NCBI RefSeq assembly: GCF_022605165.1
Contig: NC_063068.1
Location: 3,100,001-3,164,000 of the forward strand
DNA length: 64,000 nucleotides
Source: Purpureocillium takamizusanense
Taxonomy: Eukaryota; Ascomycota; Sordariomycetes; Hypocreales; Ophiocordycipitaceae
Reading direction: 5' to 3'
Made by a program: the position numbers and the translations under genes. Below the pieces are notes generated by a model, which did no database searches, had not been told where the DNA came from, and saw only the letters and a list, made by a program, of their open reading frames with translations. Shown piece by piece: positions 20,279 to 31,670 of the stretch (positions are counted from its first letter, which is position 1; each line of letters starts with the position of its first letter).

Positions 20279-22504
20279 ATGAAGCCAATTCGACTCATCG
20301 CGCCTTCCCTCTCGTCCGCCAGACTTCACATCGCCCCCCGAGCACATCGTCGTGTCCAAACGCTCGGCACCCGCCAGCTGTCGCTCTCGCGAACCCTCAA
20401 CGCTTACCAGGTGCCCAAGCCGCGCAAGCGACACGACACCGCCATGACTTCCACCGCCACGACTCTCAAGGGTCAGCCCCTTGACAAGCCCGTCCTCGAT
20501 GCCATGCTGCGGCGGCGCATGTTCTACACGCCCTCGTTCGAGATCTACGGCGGCGTCGGCGGTCTCTACGACTATGGGCCCCCCGGCTGCTCCCTCCAGG
20601 CCAACATCGTCGACCTGTGGCGCAAGCACTTCATCCTCGAGGAGGACATGCTCGAGGTCGACTGCACCGTTCTGACCCCGCATGAAGTCCTCAAGACCAG
20701 CGGCCACGTCGACAAGTTCGCCGACTGGATGTGCAAGGACCCCAAGAACGGCGAGATCATGCGCGCCGACCACTTCGTCGAGGCCATTCTCGAGGCCAGG
20801 CTCAACGGAGACAAGGAGGCCCGCGGCCAAAAGGTCGAAGAGAAGGACGACCCCAAAAAGAAGAAGAAGAAGGCCAAGTCGGAGGCTGTCAAGCTCGATG
20901 ACGCCGTGGTCAAGGAATACGAAGAGGTCCTGGCCCGGATCGACAACTACGACGGTCCTCAGCTCGGCGAGCTTATCAAGAAGTACGATCTCAAGAACCC
21001 GGCCACCGGTCTCCTGCCGTCGGATCCCGTCTCCTTCAACCTCATGTTCCAAACCTCCATCGGTCCCAGCAGCAACCTGCCCGGCTACCTTCGCCCCGAA
21101 ACGGCCCAGGGCCAGTTCCTCAACTTTGCCAAGCTTCTCGAGTTCAACCAGAGCCAGATGCCCTTCGCATCTGCCTCGATTGGCAAGTCTTATAGAAACG
21201 AAATCTCCCCACGTGCCGGTCTTCTGCGCGTTCGCGAGTTCCTCATGGCCGAGATTGAGCACTTCGTCGATCCGCAGGGTGGCAAGAAGCACCACCGGTT
21301 CCACGAGATCGAGAACGTCGAGCTAGTGCTCCTTGACCGCGACACCCAACTTTCCGGCAAGACTGACACCAGGAAAGTAGCTATTGGCCAAGCCGTCAAG
21401 GAGGGCCTCGTGGATAACGAGACGCTCGGTTACTTCCTGGCCCGCATCCACCTCTTCCTCGCCAAGATTGGTGTCGACCTGTCCAAGATGCGATTCCGCC
21501 AGCACATGCAGAACGAGATGGCTCACTACGCCACCGACTGCTGGGACGCCGAGCTGTTCACCACCTCCGGCTGGGTCGAGTGTGTTGGCTGTGCTGACCG
21601 CAGCGCGTATGACCTGAGTGTGCACGCCAAGAAGACCGGCGCGCCTCTGGTCGTTCGGGAGCGTCTCGATGAGCCCCTCGTCATCGAGGAGTGGCAGGTC
21701 GACATCGAGAAGAAAAAGTTTGGTCCCCAGTTCAAGAAGGACGCCAAGGCCGTGGAGACGGCGCTGCTCGCCACGTCGCAGGAGGAGCGTGAGAAGCTGT
21801 CCAATCAGCTGAGTGAGAACGGCAAGCTCACGATCGACGTTGCCGGTGTCAACGACGGCAAGGTCGAAGTCAGCGGCGACTCAGTCAAGATTGAGTTCCG
21901 CAAGAGAGTTGAGAACACGAGAGAATTCACACCTAATGTCATTGAGCCCTCGTTCGGTATCGGCCGGATACTGTACTCTCTGATCGAGCACAACTTCTGG
22001 ACACGCGCCAGCGATGGTGGCGACGAAGCTCGCGGTGTAAGGCCCTCCACCTGTTTCTGTTTTATCCATTTTAGCTGTGACTCATATATGCTGACAATTT
22101 GGCCGCAGGTCCTCTCCTTCCCCCCTACCATTGCCCCTACCAAGGTGCTCATCGTGCCGCTCTCCTCGAACGCCCAGTTCAGGCCGCACATCAAGAAGAT
22201 CTCGCAGAAGCTGCGGAGCCTTCACGTCTCGAGCCGCGTAGACGACTCTTCGGCCAGCATCGGCAAGCGGTACAGCCGTAATGACGAGCTCGGCACGCCA
22301 CTCGGCATCACAGTTGACTTCCAGACTCTGCAGGACGGCACGGTTACTCTGAGAGACCGCGACTCCACGACGCAGGTTCGCGCCGACGAGGACACCATCA
22401 CGAATGCCATCAAGTCACTTGTTGACGGCACCAAGACCTGGGAGACGATTTTGTCGGAGCTGCCCAAGTTCGAGTCGCAGGAGGTGGACATTGCGACTCG
22501 CTAA
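20279..22504 (+). CDS. grs1: Glycyl-tRNA synthetase, probably dual cytosolic/mitochondrial
   Basis: Exons 20279-22036 and 22109-22504; intron 22037-22108 (GTAAGG...GCAG) is 72 bp without a stop, so the frame also reads through it. The spliced product is 717 aa. Class II features: RRRMFYTPSFEIYGGVGGLY near the start of the core, LRPETAQGQFLNF, motif 2 SYRNEISPRAGLLRVREF, and motif 3 EPSFGIGRILYSLIEH just before the intron. The C-terminal anticodon-binding domain includes PTKVLIVPLSSNAQF and GTPLGITVDF. A Lys-rich insertion (KDDPKKKKKKAK-like) lies around residues 185-200. The first 55 residues are Arg/Ser/Leu-rich and lack acidic residues until about position 53, as in a mitochondrial presequence; a second in-frame ATG at 20444 would start the cytosolic form (MTSTATTLKG). 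Confidence 0.95.
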   Translation: MKPIRLIAPSLSSARLHIAPRAHRRVQTLGTRQLSLSRTLNAYQVPKPRKRHDTAMTSTATTLKGQPLDKPVLDAMLRRRMFYTPSFEIYGGVGGLYDYGPPGCSLQANIVDLWRKHFILEEDMLEVDCTVLTPHEVLKTSGHVDKFADWMCKDPKNGEIMRADHFVEAILEARLNGDKEARGQKVEEKDDPKKKKKKAKSEAVKLDDAVVKEYEEVLARIDNYDGPQLGELIKKYDLKNPATGLLPSDPVSFNLMFQTSIGPSSNLPGYLRPETAQGQFLNFAKLLEFNQSQMPFASASIGKSYRNEISPRAGLLRVREFLMAEIEHFVDPQGGKKHHRFHEIENVELVLLDRDTQLSGKTDTRKVAIGQAVKEGLVDNETLGYFLARIHLFLAKIGVDLSKMRFRQHMQNEMAHYATDCWDAELFTTSGWVECVGCADRSAYDLSVHAKKTGAPLVVRERLDEPLVIEEWQVDIEKKKFGPQFKKDAKAVETALLATSQEEREKLSNQLSENGKLTIDVAGVNDGKVEVSGDSVKIEFRKRVENTREFTPNVIEPSFGIGRILYSLIEHNFWTRASDGGDEARGVRPSTCFCFIHFSCDSYMLTIWPQVLSFPPTIAPTKVLIVPLSSNAQFRPHIKKISQKLRSLHVSSRVDDSSASIGKRYSRNDELGTPLGITVDFQTLQDGTVTLRDRDSTTQVRADEDTITNAIKSLVDGTKTWETILSELPKFESQEVDIATR
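20444..20446 (+). promoter_or_regulatory. Second in-frame start codon of grs1 (predicted cytosolic form)
   Basis: This ATG has G at -3 (GCCATGA), whereas the first ATG at 20279 has T at -3 (TGAATGA). A poor first context and a better second one, separated by 55 codons of presequence-like sequence, would allow leaky scanning to make both forms. Confidence 0.55.
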
Positions 22505-25500
22505 GAGCAGTATGAGGAGGTTGATGTCGGCACAGGCAGGTTAGAAGTAATCAGATACTAGAAAGAGATCTCTCTCGTGCAGAGTACATCATTTCACAGG
22601 ACTACGTTTCCTATGCCCCTTGTTGGACGCAGCACCTTGCGCGGCTCTTTGAGATAACGTACGGGGCCGACGACCGGGCACCCATCTATGCAGGACGGAT
22701 GGGATACAGTCCAATGCTTGAAGCCTCTCGGCCTCGAGCCATGAGCTCCGCACTGTGTCGTCGGGAGTGATCCGACTGGAACAAGTCTCTCTTGCAGCAA
22801 TGGGTCGAGGAGGGCACGGCGTGGAGACGGGGGATCTGCAACGGACGCGGACCCCGGGGAGCGCTCATTGACGTAACTTTGGGGCCAGTCAATCAGTTTG
22901 ATGAGCACAAAGCATCTTGATGCCATGTTCCGACGACAGGCGTCAACGCCAGCTTGGGAGACGGCAGCGGGCTGGCGTCGATTCAAACAAACAGGCCAGG
23001 TGGATGCTGGCAGGCTCCCCGCATCGGCCTAGCTTTACCAAGCAGGTAGTTATGGAGTACGCGGAGACGATGCAAAGACGGATGGATCCGCCGGTCTTGT
23101 GTCGTCGGTCAACGACGGGTGGACATCCGGGCACGCGCCGGGATGGCACGGTCAACTAGATCCGAGAGGCAGTAATAGGCCGACAGCATTGCAGGTGAGC
23201 ATCCCACCTATTTTTTACTTCTTAAAAAAAGATTCCCCATCCGTGTCAATGTGAGGCAAAGCGGCCTCACGCCGCGGGCGGGAGACCTGAAACACTGCGA
23301 GTCCAGGCCTGGCGGTTGGGCGTCCAACACCGTCATCGCGTCCATCTCTCTTCCTCCGTCCACGCGTAAACTTGCTTGCCTGTGTCCACGTTTAGTCGTC
23401 CGGGAGGGCGCGGCGCGCATCGCATCGCCAAGGCGCGGCCGCCGCCGTTACGGGAGCGCACGATGATCATCGGCGAGCCTCATCGGGGTGAGAGAGGGAG
23501 GAAGAAGAAGAAGAAGGGAGGGGCTTGCAGAACGCGTTTCGGCTGTCACGCCTCCCCCCTCCCCCGGCGCGATGCAACTCTGCCAGAAACGGGCGCTGCT
23601 GGCCGCCTTCTCGAACGTGTCTTCCGTGCGAACGCGAACTCGGTGGTGGGTGGGGGGGAACACCCTACCTCGTGGGGAGAAACTGGTTTCAAGGAGGCTC
23701 AAGCAGCGTCATTGTGCGTCTTGGCTTGAGGCGGCGGGCCACGGCCACTAGCCGTATCGCCAGCGTGTGAGGCTGGTTGAGAAATTTATCATTGATTTTT
23801 CTGGAGACGGAGGGAGGAAAGGCGGCCGAGATGGGGGTGTTGAAAAGGGCTCTTGGCCGTGCCGATACGCATCTTGATATGTCTGCTGGCCGAGCGACTG
23901 GAAGCGAGTGGACGTTTCATGCCGGCAGCGCCCGGCGCCCTAGGTTTGGGAAGCTCTGTGTTGGACATGGGCTAGCATACTTGGGTACGTAGTCAGTCGG
24001 GTGGCTGCCGCCGCGGGACGACCGAGGACGATTGGCGATGGAGGGCCAAAATAGGAGAGAGGCGTTGGGCGCGGCGCCCTCAAACCCAATCCATGATGCA
24101 AATGCACGTTGCAGTGCCTGGATTGGATGGTGCCCGCCGCCCCCGGTGCGTCAAGTAACTTTAGGTAGGTTCAGGGGGAGGGGGAGGCTGCACGTCGCCC
24201 AAACGCGACCTGGATCAATTTCCATCCGTGGTGGGCGGCGTGCCACCCGCCCACTGAACTGGGGTGATATTGGGCCCCCTGGGAAGCCCCCCTTTACACT
24301 CTGCCCTCCTGCTCCTTCTCCTTGGGTGCCAACGAGGGGCCGCCCACCCACCCCGGTGCACCAGTGGCGACGGGTGCTGCCTCCAGGGCTGTACCAAGCA
24401 CTCCATGTGTTAGTAGTACCTAGGTAGGTTGGTGGCTCTCTTCCCTTCCCTTCCAGTTCCCGCCACGCCTGACACCCGGGGACTACAGCATCGGGTGCAC
24501 GCCTCATCGCACTGAAAAGAGTCGAGGGCTGGCCAGCCGCCACCGTATTGGGCAATCGGCGTATTTACTAACTTTGTCGTGTGAACGAATGACTGCTAAC
24601 TTGGGTGGACGTCCGTGCGTGGAGGAGGCTCTCCTGGCGGGCTTGAACGATGCCGGCGCGATGATATCGTCCCGTGCGTCCCAGCCATCGTAGCGATAAA
24701 CACCCATCATGTCCGCGCCTCACCATCGATGGAGGCACGGTAGAGCAAGTATCTTGGGGAGTGAGTGTCCACTGACCGTCGAGCGCTGCCCGCCGCCCTC
24801 CACCCTCGGCGAGGCTGGCCTTGATCCCTCTCCAGAGAGGCCTGGCAGGATACCGTCGTCGTCGCTCCATCTGCTGGCCTCCTTTTCATGAAATTAGGTA
24901 GCCATCATGGTAGGCACGTACGTACCTTGTTTAACTCAATTACTGTAATTGCGCCTTAACAAGGTACCTGTAGACTAACCTTTGCCTTTCGTGCCTCCTG
25001 ACTGGGCCGGGCTGGGCTGGGGGAGGTGGCGGACGGTCCGGCCAGAGCCTGTTGCTCCATGCATTCCGTGCCCCCTAAACCCACCCATCCCATCCATGTG
25101 CCTCCTCCAACCCTCCCCGTTTCCCGTTGGTGCACTGCACTGGGCTCGCAGCGCATCTGCCTGGCTGGCGGGCGGGCGCCAGACTAACTAGCCCGCCACC
25201 ACTGCACCTCACGCAGCTCTCCCGGGGCAGGACAGCAGCACCACCACCACCTCCTCCACCACCACACGGCGGGCAGCAACCACCACGCCACACCACCTCG
25301 ACCCGTCTCGTCGCCCGACCTCCCTCTTCCCCGTTCCCACAACCTCCCCCCTCGACTTCGATTTGACCGGCCGACGACTACGCTCATACCCTCGACCGGC
25401 CGGCCCCTTTGGCCCTTTGCGAACCCAGCATCTCGCTCGCCAACCCCGCGACAATTCAACGACGACACAACGCACGCCTCTTGATACGCCCTCACCGCTG

Positions 25501-25882
25501 ACTGCCCCGCCCTCTCCCGTTCCCCTATCCAGGCGGCCCCTGGGACCTTGTCAGGCCGCCCGCCCCTACAGGCGATCTCGCTCGAAACGTCTCGGCGTCC
25601 ACTTCCCGGCGACACCTTTGCGCGGTTGCTCGCCGCTTCAACAACAACTCGCGCCCGCTGGCATTTCGCAATCGAAGGATTCCGTGGCCTGTCCCGTGCT
25701 TCGACGACGTTTCCTCCGCCGCCGTCATTTCCCCGGCAAGGCCCGCAGACCAGCCTCTCTCTCTCTCCCCCCTCCCCCGGACGTCCGCGCAGCCTTGAAT
25801 GTCACTCCGTAAGGGCCGACCAGTTGCCATAATCGCCCGAGAATATCATACAGCTCGTGCGTTTATCGCCGTTTGATGCAAA
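22505..25882. other. 3.4-kb tandem intergenic region upstream of cla4
   Basis: Long gap between grs1 and cla4, both plus. I find no supported gene. It holds TTAGGTAGG/CCTAGGTAGG stretches (near 24165 and 24419) and CACC/CTCC-rich low-complexity DNA from about 25190 to 25800, which probably includes the cla4 promoter and a long 5' leader. Short open frames have no family similarity that I can see. Confidence 0.55.
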
Positions 25883-25896
25883 ATGGCGCAAAATAG
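25876..25896 (+). promoter_or_regulatory. Short uORF overlapping the cla4 start codon
   Basis: An ATG at 25876 with T at -3 opens six codons ending at a TAG (25894-25896) whose last base is the last base of cla4 exon 1. It is out of frame with, and overlaps, the cla4 ATG at 25883, which has the strong context AAAATGG. Ribosomes that use the uORF could not easily reach the cla4 start. Confidence 0.5.
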
Positions 25897-28800
25897 GTGA
25901 GTCGCTTGGCCACAGTCCCCTTTGTACCGCAAGTTCGAACCGGCATGCGACGAGCCCCGGTCCGGGCGGGCTTATTGCCAAACGTCTGGGATAGCACACT
26001 GCGCCCCTATCACTATGCCGTCACCGTTCCTTCGCCCCATCACGACTCCCACGCTGCTCTGGCTCCGGCATCTCCTGCCACTCACTGGAGACGTGGGCTG
26101 CGTCACAGCTTGTCGGACCTGCTGGGGCCTTGACTTCATGATTCAGAAGAGCCGGCCTTCGACCGATCCATGGGTCCCCGACTCTCGTACGAAACACCAG
26201 TCCTGGCGGCCAGAAAGCTAACCGGGTTGCAGCATTTATTCATCCGGGCAGTTTATGAACCCTGGCCCGGCCCCCCGACCACCTGCCGACAATAGACCGC
26301 GATTGAATTTGACCCCGAGCACAAACCTCCCCGGGAGCATGGCCAACATGGCCATCTCCCCGATTCGTGGCACCGCCACCTCGACCTACTCGGGCTCCAC
26401 CATCTCCCTGCCCATCGCCCGCCAGCAGTCCAACAACATGGATGGCATGGGCGGCGTCGCCGTCAAGAAGGAAGGCTGGGCGTCGGTCAAGGAAAGCAAA
26501 AACTTTATTCAGCCGTGGAAACAAAAGTACCTGGTTCTTCGCAAAGAATCCCTCGACTTCCACAAGACTGAGGGCGGCAAGGTCGCCTATACCCTGTACC
26601 TCAAGGACGTCGTCAACGTGGGCAGAGTTGAACAAGCAGGCACCATTTTCGAGGTGAAGAGGAAGGCCGACGGCGCCTCGAGCAGCCCCGGCGATGACGA
26701 CGGCCAGACCAAGACGCTGCAGATCAAGGTCAAAAGCGACGACGACTTGTACGAGTGGATCGATTTCATCTACGGCGCATGTCCGGGCATGGGGGGCGTT
26801 AGCAACCCGACCAACTTCTCCCATGCCGTCCACGTCGGCTTCGATCCCTCGAGCGGAGAGTTCATCGGTCTGCCCCCGGAATGGTCAAAGCTCCTCAACT
26901 CGTCTGCCATCACCAAGGAGGACTATGAGCGCAACCCTCAGGCCGTCTTCGAAGTCCTCGACTTTTACACAGACCTCGCCAAGAGGGCCGAAAACCCGAA
27001 TCAGTACTCGAGCCTCACCCCCACGCCTCCCGCCACGTCCCAGAACAAGCAGCTGGGCTACGCGGCCGGCAGCTCCATTGCGCCCCCGCGCCCGGCGCCG
27101 CCTACGCCCGCCCAGCGCGGGCCTGGCTACTCGACGACTCCGCCTGGCTCCAGCGGCGCCTCACAGAGGCGGCCGACCGTTGGAGAGCACCAGCAGCCAC
27201 GGCAGCAGATGCAGGGCATGCCACCCAACTACGCGTCTCAGGATGCCGCTAGAGACGAGCAGCGGAGGAGGCAGTTGGAGGCACAGAGGCAACGGGATGA
27301 GCAGGACCGCCGAGAGCTGGAAGAGTACAATGCCTCGCTGCCAAAAACCAAGGTGCCTCTTGCCCAGCAGGAGATTGGTGGCGGCTACGGCGGTGGCGGC
27401 GGCGGCGGCGGCGGCTCGCTGCCGCAGTCGAACAGCGCCGAGAGGTTCAACCCCACGCGGGCAGCTCCGCCGGCGCCCAAGCCAAACGGCGGGCAGTCCA
27501 ACGGCCTAAGGGCTCAGAGGCCTGCTCCGCCAGCTCCTGGGTCGGCGTCTCCCAGCCGGCTCCCGCAAAGCTCCCGCGACCCGTCAGCCCAAGCCCAACG
27601 GACACCCCGGACGGACAACTCGCCGGGCCCCAACGCCAGGTACCAGAATGGAAGCCAGGCATCCCAGCCGCGGCAGCCACAACCGCAGGCTCAGGGCTCT
27701 CGTCTCCCCGCGCCCGTCAAGCCTCTCAACGTGGCACCCAAAACGGGCCAGGCTCAACCGGCTGACGGCGTCAAGGCGGCGGAGGCGGCCCTCACGGCGA
27801 AGCCAGCGCCGTCGGAGCGCAAGCAGGACGTGCGCATGTCCACCATGTCGGAGAATGAGGTGATGGCGAAGCTGAAGGAGGCCGTGTCCAAAGACGACCC
27901 CAACATGTCGTACTCGAAGCAGAAGAAGATTGGCCAGGGAGCCTCCGGGTCCGTATACGTGGCCAAGATCAAGGACACGGCCCAGGGCATCGCCCGTGAG
28001 ATTCTGCGCCAGCAGGGCAGCCGCGCGCAGGTTGCCATTAAGCAGATGGACCTCGCTCATCAGCCGAGGAAGGAACTAATCGTCAACGAAATCATGGTCA
28101 TGAAAGACAGCAGGCATCGAAACATTGTCAACTTTCTCGACGCCTTCTTGCGTAATAATAATGCAGAGCTCTGGGTCGTCATGGAGTACATGGAGGGTGG
28201 CGCCCTGACGGACGTGATTGACAACAATCCGTCCATTTCGGAGGAGCAGATTTCTACTATCTGCCACGAGGTAAGCATCGGCCACACTTGCCGGAGAGGA
28301 TTTCGAGGCTGACGAGAGTCTACTGTAGACGTGCCGAGGACTGCAGCACCTGCACTCCCAGAGCATCATCCACCGAGACATCAAGAGCGACAACGTCCTG
28401 TTGGACGCACGCGGTAACGTAAAGATTAGTATGTGCCCACTATTCATTACTATAAAACGTTGCCATGGTACATGTGGCCGCTAACGTTTGGCAGCCGATT
28501 TCGGATTCTGCGCCAAGCTCACCGAGACCAAGTCGAAGCGAGCCACTATGGTTGGCACTCCTTACTGGATGGCGCCCGAGGTGGTGAAGCAGAAGGAATA
28601 TGGGCCCAAGGTGGACATTTGGTCCCTGGGCATCATGGCGATTGAGATGATCGAGTCGGAGCCGCCGTACCTAAACGAGGAGCCGCTCAAGGCCCTGTAC
28701 CTGATCGCCACCAACGGCACCCCGAGGCTGAAGAAGCCCGAGAAGCTGAGCAAGGAGCTCAAGGCCTTCCTCTCCGTATGCCTGTGCGTCGACGTCAAGA

Positions 28801-28904
28801 GTCGAGCCTCGGCGGATGAGCTTTTGGCGCACGACTTCCTCAGGCACGGCTGCCCACTCGGCAGTCTGGCGGATCTGCTGGCATTCAAGAAGCACGCAAA
28901 ATAA
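25883..28904 (+). CDS. cla4: Cla4-type p21-activated kinase (PH, CRIB, kinase)
   Basis: Exons 25883-25896, 26233-28270, 28329-28428 and 28495-28904; phases agree and the product is 853 aa. Exon 1 encodes only MAQN and part of a Ser codon. The splice to 26233 gives [20 protein letters not shown], which reads like the start of filamentous-fungal Cla4 proteins; the ATG at 26255 is a fallback start. A PH domain spans about 83-187 ([11 protein letters not shown]...KQKYLVLR). A CRIB Cdc42-binding motif follows at about 194-208 ([15 protein letters not shown]), then a Pro/Gln-rich linker, then the kinase from about 569 ([47 protein letters not shown]). PH plus CRIB separates Cla4 from Ste20. It acts downstream of Cdc42 in polarity, septation and cytokinesis. 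Confidence 0.94.
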
Positions 28905-30118
28905 AGAGGCTCGGTCACGGGGCCCGCCATGCCATTCACATTCAGCCCTTATACCCGCAAATTATGCCGAACACTGGGGGAGGGACGTGGTTCGGCAAGG
29001 ACGAAGGATGTCTGTTCATGCCGATAGCATGGACGACGACGACGACGAGGACAGAGCGGCGTTTAGGTTTGGGGGTATTTCCGCGTCCATGATGCAAGCG
29101 TCTGAGTAGCAAACGCCAAGTTGCGCGTCTGCGAAGAGTTGCGGGGTTGACAAGGAAGGCCGTGGCATAGGCGCCGGCGGCTGGTGGCCATATGTGTGTC
29201 CACAGACGCATATCCGCTCTTTGGGTCGCCACGACGAGGGGGGCCACAGGTTTCGCGCCAGCCCTGCATTGAGTAGCAGCGGAGGGAGACGCGCGTTGGA
29301 ACCGGGCGCCTTGGGGTCAATTCATTTTGGTTTCTCCTTTGCAGATATACAGGGCTCGATAGACGACCAATAGCACAGGGACTACCACTGGAAGCAAGCA
29401 AACTGACTGACGGGCCGCGTGAGGACGGCTGACGGCAGGCACACACGCTCATGCCCCTCTTCGATGTAGAACTAGTCGCAGTCCATGTCATGCCAAGCGC
29501 GCGGTGTCGAACCGAGCTGGTGAGACGCGGCCCGCCAAGGGCCGGGGGCGTCAGTCACGTCGGCCGCGTTTCAGGATGATGGCGCATTTGGCGGGCAGCA
29601 GAAGCTCCGCGATGGACAAGAGGGGCAGCCATGCGTACACGTACTTAAATAGTACGTATTCGGCCAGGACGGGGGCGCGCACGTTTGGGGACGGGCACAC
29701 GTTTGGGAGAGTTGTGTAACTATAGGAGCTCCGAGACGCGCTGCGGCCACCGGACAAGGGGACGGCGGCGGGCAATGCCGTTGCAAGCGTTCAGGCAAGG
29801 CGCATTCATGTCTTGGTACTTTGTAGTTACTCTAGTGGACACGGCAGCTCCATGACATGTTTCGGACAACAGACATCTATCAACTGGAGGAACAAAGATA
29901 CCGCGACCATGACTTTATCATCGACGAGACAGCAACGTCGATGTGCATCTGCGAGGGTCCATGGCAATATTCATCTTCATTTGTATCATTAGGGCCCGTT
30001 CATTGCCTGACAGTTAGGAGGACTCAAGGCGATGATGGCTGGTGGTGACCTCTTGGCTTTCCATACACGAGCGTTTCGAATCCAACAATTTCAACAACAA
30101 CAAACAAACAGTCAATCC
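28905..30118. other. Convergent 3' region of cla4 and the membrane protein gene
   Basis: 1.2 kb between two stop codons. It has a short GAC triplet run at about 29033-29050. A frame that continues past the cla4 stop is low complexity. No gene is supported. Confidence 0.55.
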
Positions 30119-31498
30119 TCAGCCAGGCATTTCCACGTGCCAGCGCGGCGTCCCAGGACCAGCGGGTAACTCGGACGCAGCCCCTGGATTCTTTGGCTCC
30201 ACGAGGCCTTCTTCTAGGTCGCCGTCGCCGGGGGTGGCGGCGGTGGCATCGCCGTCGTGGTCATGATGATGATGATGAAGAAGAGAGGCCGCGCCACGGT
30301 GTCGCCGGACCAGGTAGACGATGGTGACGGCAGAGGCGCACAGCACCGCCAGGCCGCCGACTGCGCCCCCGACGATGATGCCGCTCCACGCGGTGTTGTT
30401 GGGCGCCGCCCCGCCGCCGCCCTTGGATCTCCCCTGGTTCTCCGCGCCCTCCTGGCCGCTGCTGGGTATCGTTGTTGTGGCCGTGTGGTTAGGTGGCGGA
30501 GACGTCTTCGTCGTCGTCGTGGCGGTGGTAGTGGTCACGGGCGATGCAGTTTCGGAAGATGACAAGGACGCGGGCCGCGACGAGCGTCGTGCTCCTGTGG
30601 GGGACGGCGTGTTTGGAGATTTACCCGCCGTGGTGGTGGTGGTGGTGGTGGCGATGGCAGATGCCGTCGTCTTGGTCCCCTCGCCGGTCGTCGAAGAGCC
30701 GCCGGCTGCTTGCGCGGTGGTGGATCGGCTCCCCGCCGGCGCCAACGTCGTCGTCGGATATATCAGGTAGTGATCAGTTGAAAGGCCCAGGCCGCAGCCG
30801 ATGGACGCGTACGTTGGCTCGTCGGGCCCGAGTATCAGCAGGGCTGTCGAGCAGTGCTTGCCGCCATCGCTACAGTATACGACGTCGAATGGTTAACAAA
30901 GAAGAGCGCTGTGCGCATGATGATGATGGTGATGATCATGGCGCCCGTGGGGGATAGGGAGGAGGGGGAGGGACATGCAAGCAGTGGAAAGGGTTTCTTC
31001 TTGTTCTTTCCCAACATACCAAGTGGTGGTCAAGTCCGGCCTGTCCACGGCGTCGCACGCGTCCTTGCAGCCGTGGTCGTCGACGCAGCTGCCGGGGAGG
31101 AAGCAGCGCACGGTGTCCACGATGCTCGTCGCGCAGACGCCCCAGATCCCTTGTATCGCGTCGATGCGGCAGTCGAAGCCCGGGTCCGGGATCAGGGGCT
31201 CGGACGGGTTGCCGTCGCGGAAGCCGCAGGCGATGGCCGAAGACTGCGACGCGGGGGACGAGGACCATGACGATGGCGACGATGATGATGACGAGGCTTG
31301 TCGTTGAGAAAGCGCGTTGGGGCTCGCCGTGTCGTTTGGGTTCTTGGCCCAGTTGCTCGCGGTGGTGGCGGCGGCGGTGTTGGTGGCATGGACAAAGGCC
31401 GCGCTCGACACGGGTCTGATGTTGAGGATGAGGAAGAAGAATAGGGAGGAGAAGAAGAGTGATAAAGGAAGCAGCGAGGGCGGTAGCACCGCCATCAT
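30119..31498 (-). CDS. Single-pass cell-surface protein with Cys-rich ectodomain, family unknown
   Basis: Exons 31498-31020 and 30869-30119 on the minus strand; intron 30870-31019 (GTATGTT...GTAG) is in phase 2; 409 aa. I do not recognise the family. Residues 1 to about 34 are a hydrophobic signal peptide (LLPLSLFFSSLFFFLILNI). After a Ser-rich spacer comes a compact Cys-rich ectodomain (ACGFRDGNPSEPL, GFDCRIDAIQGIWGVCATSI, CFLPGSCVDDHGCKDACD, CDGGKHCSTALL). The splice joins the last two of these segments and restores a cysteine, which supports the intron. A long Thr/Ser stalk, likely O-glycosylated, leads to a membrane helix at about 322-348 (IIVGGAVGGLAVLCASAVTI) followed by YLVRRHR and a short His/Asp-rich cytoplasmic tail. 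The layout is that of a fungal wall or plasma-membrane sensor-like protein. Two adjacent ATGs (31498 and 31495) could both start. Confidence 0.8.
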
Positions 31499-31638
31499 GT
31501 GTCCCGTTGCAGCGTGCGGGAAGCGCAAGACAGGGGCAGATGTCTGTCTGTCTGCTTTCTTGGGCTTCCACGCAGTAGTAGCAGCCCTTTGATCGGTCAA
31601 GATGCAGAGACTCTCTGGCTTTGGAAAACCGAGTACAT

Positions 31639-31669
<31 letters not shown>
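31639..31669. repeat. GTC microsatellite
   Basis: About ten pure GTC units, upstream of the membrane protein gene start. Confidence 0.85.

Positions 31670-31670
<1 letters not shown>

Noticed and set aside
22505..25882. Possible transposon remnant in the 3.4-kb gap
   Set aside because: I found no terminal inverted repeats, target duplications, or transposase or reverse-transcriptase motifs in either strand.
25930..25945. GTTCGAACC word resembling a tRNA B box
   Set aside because: No matching A box or cloverleaf upstream; it lies within the first intron of cla4.
30070..30085. GTTTCGAATCC word resembling a tRNA B box
   Set aside because: No A box at the right distance and no acceptor stem pairing.
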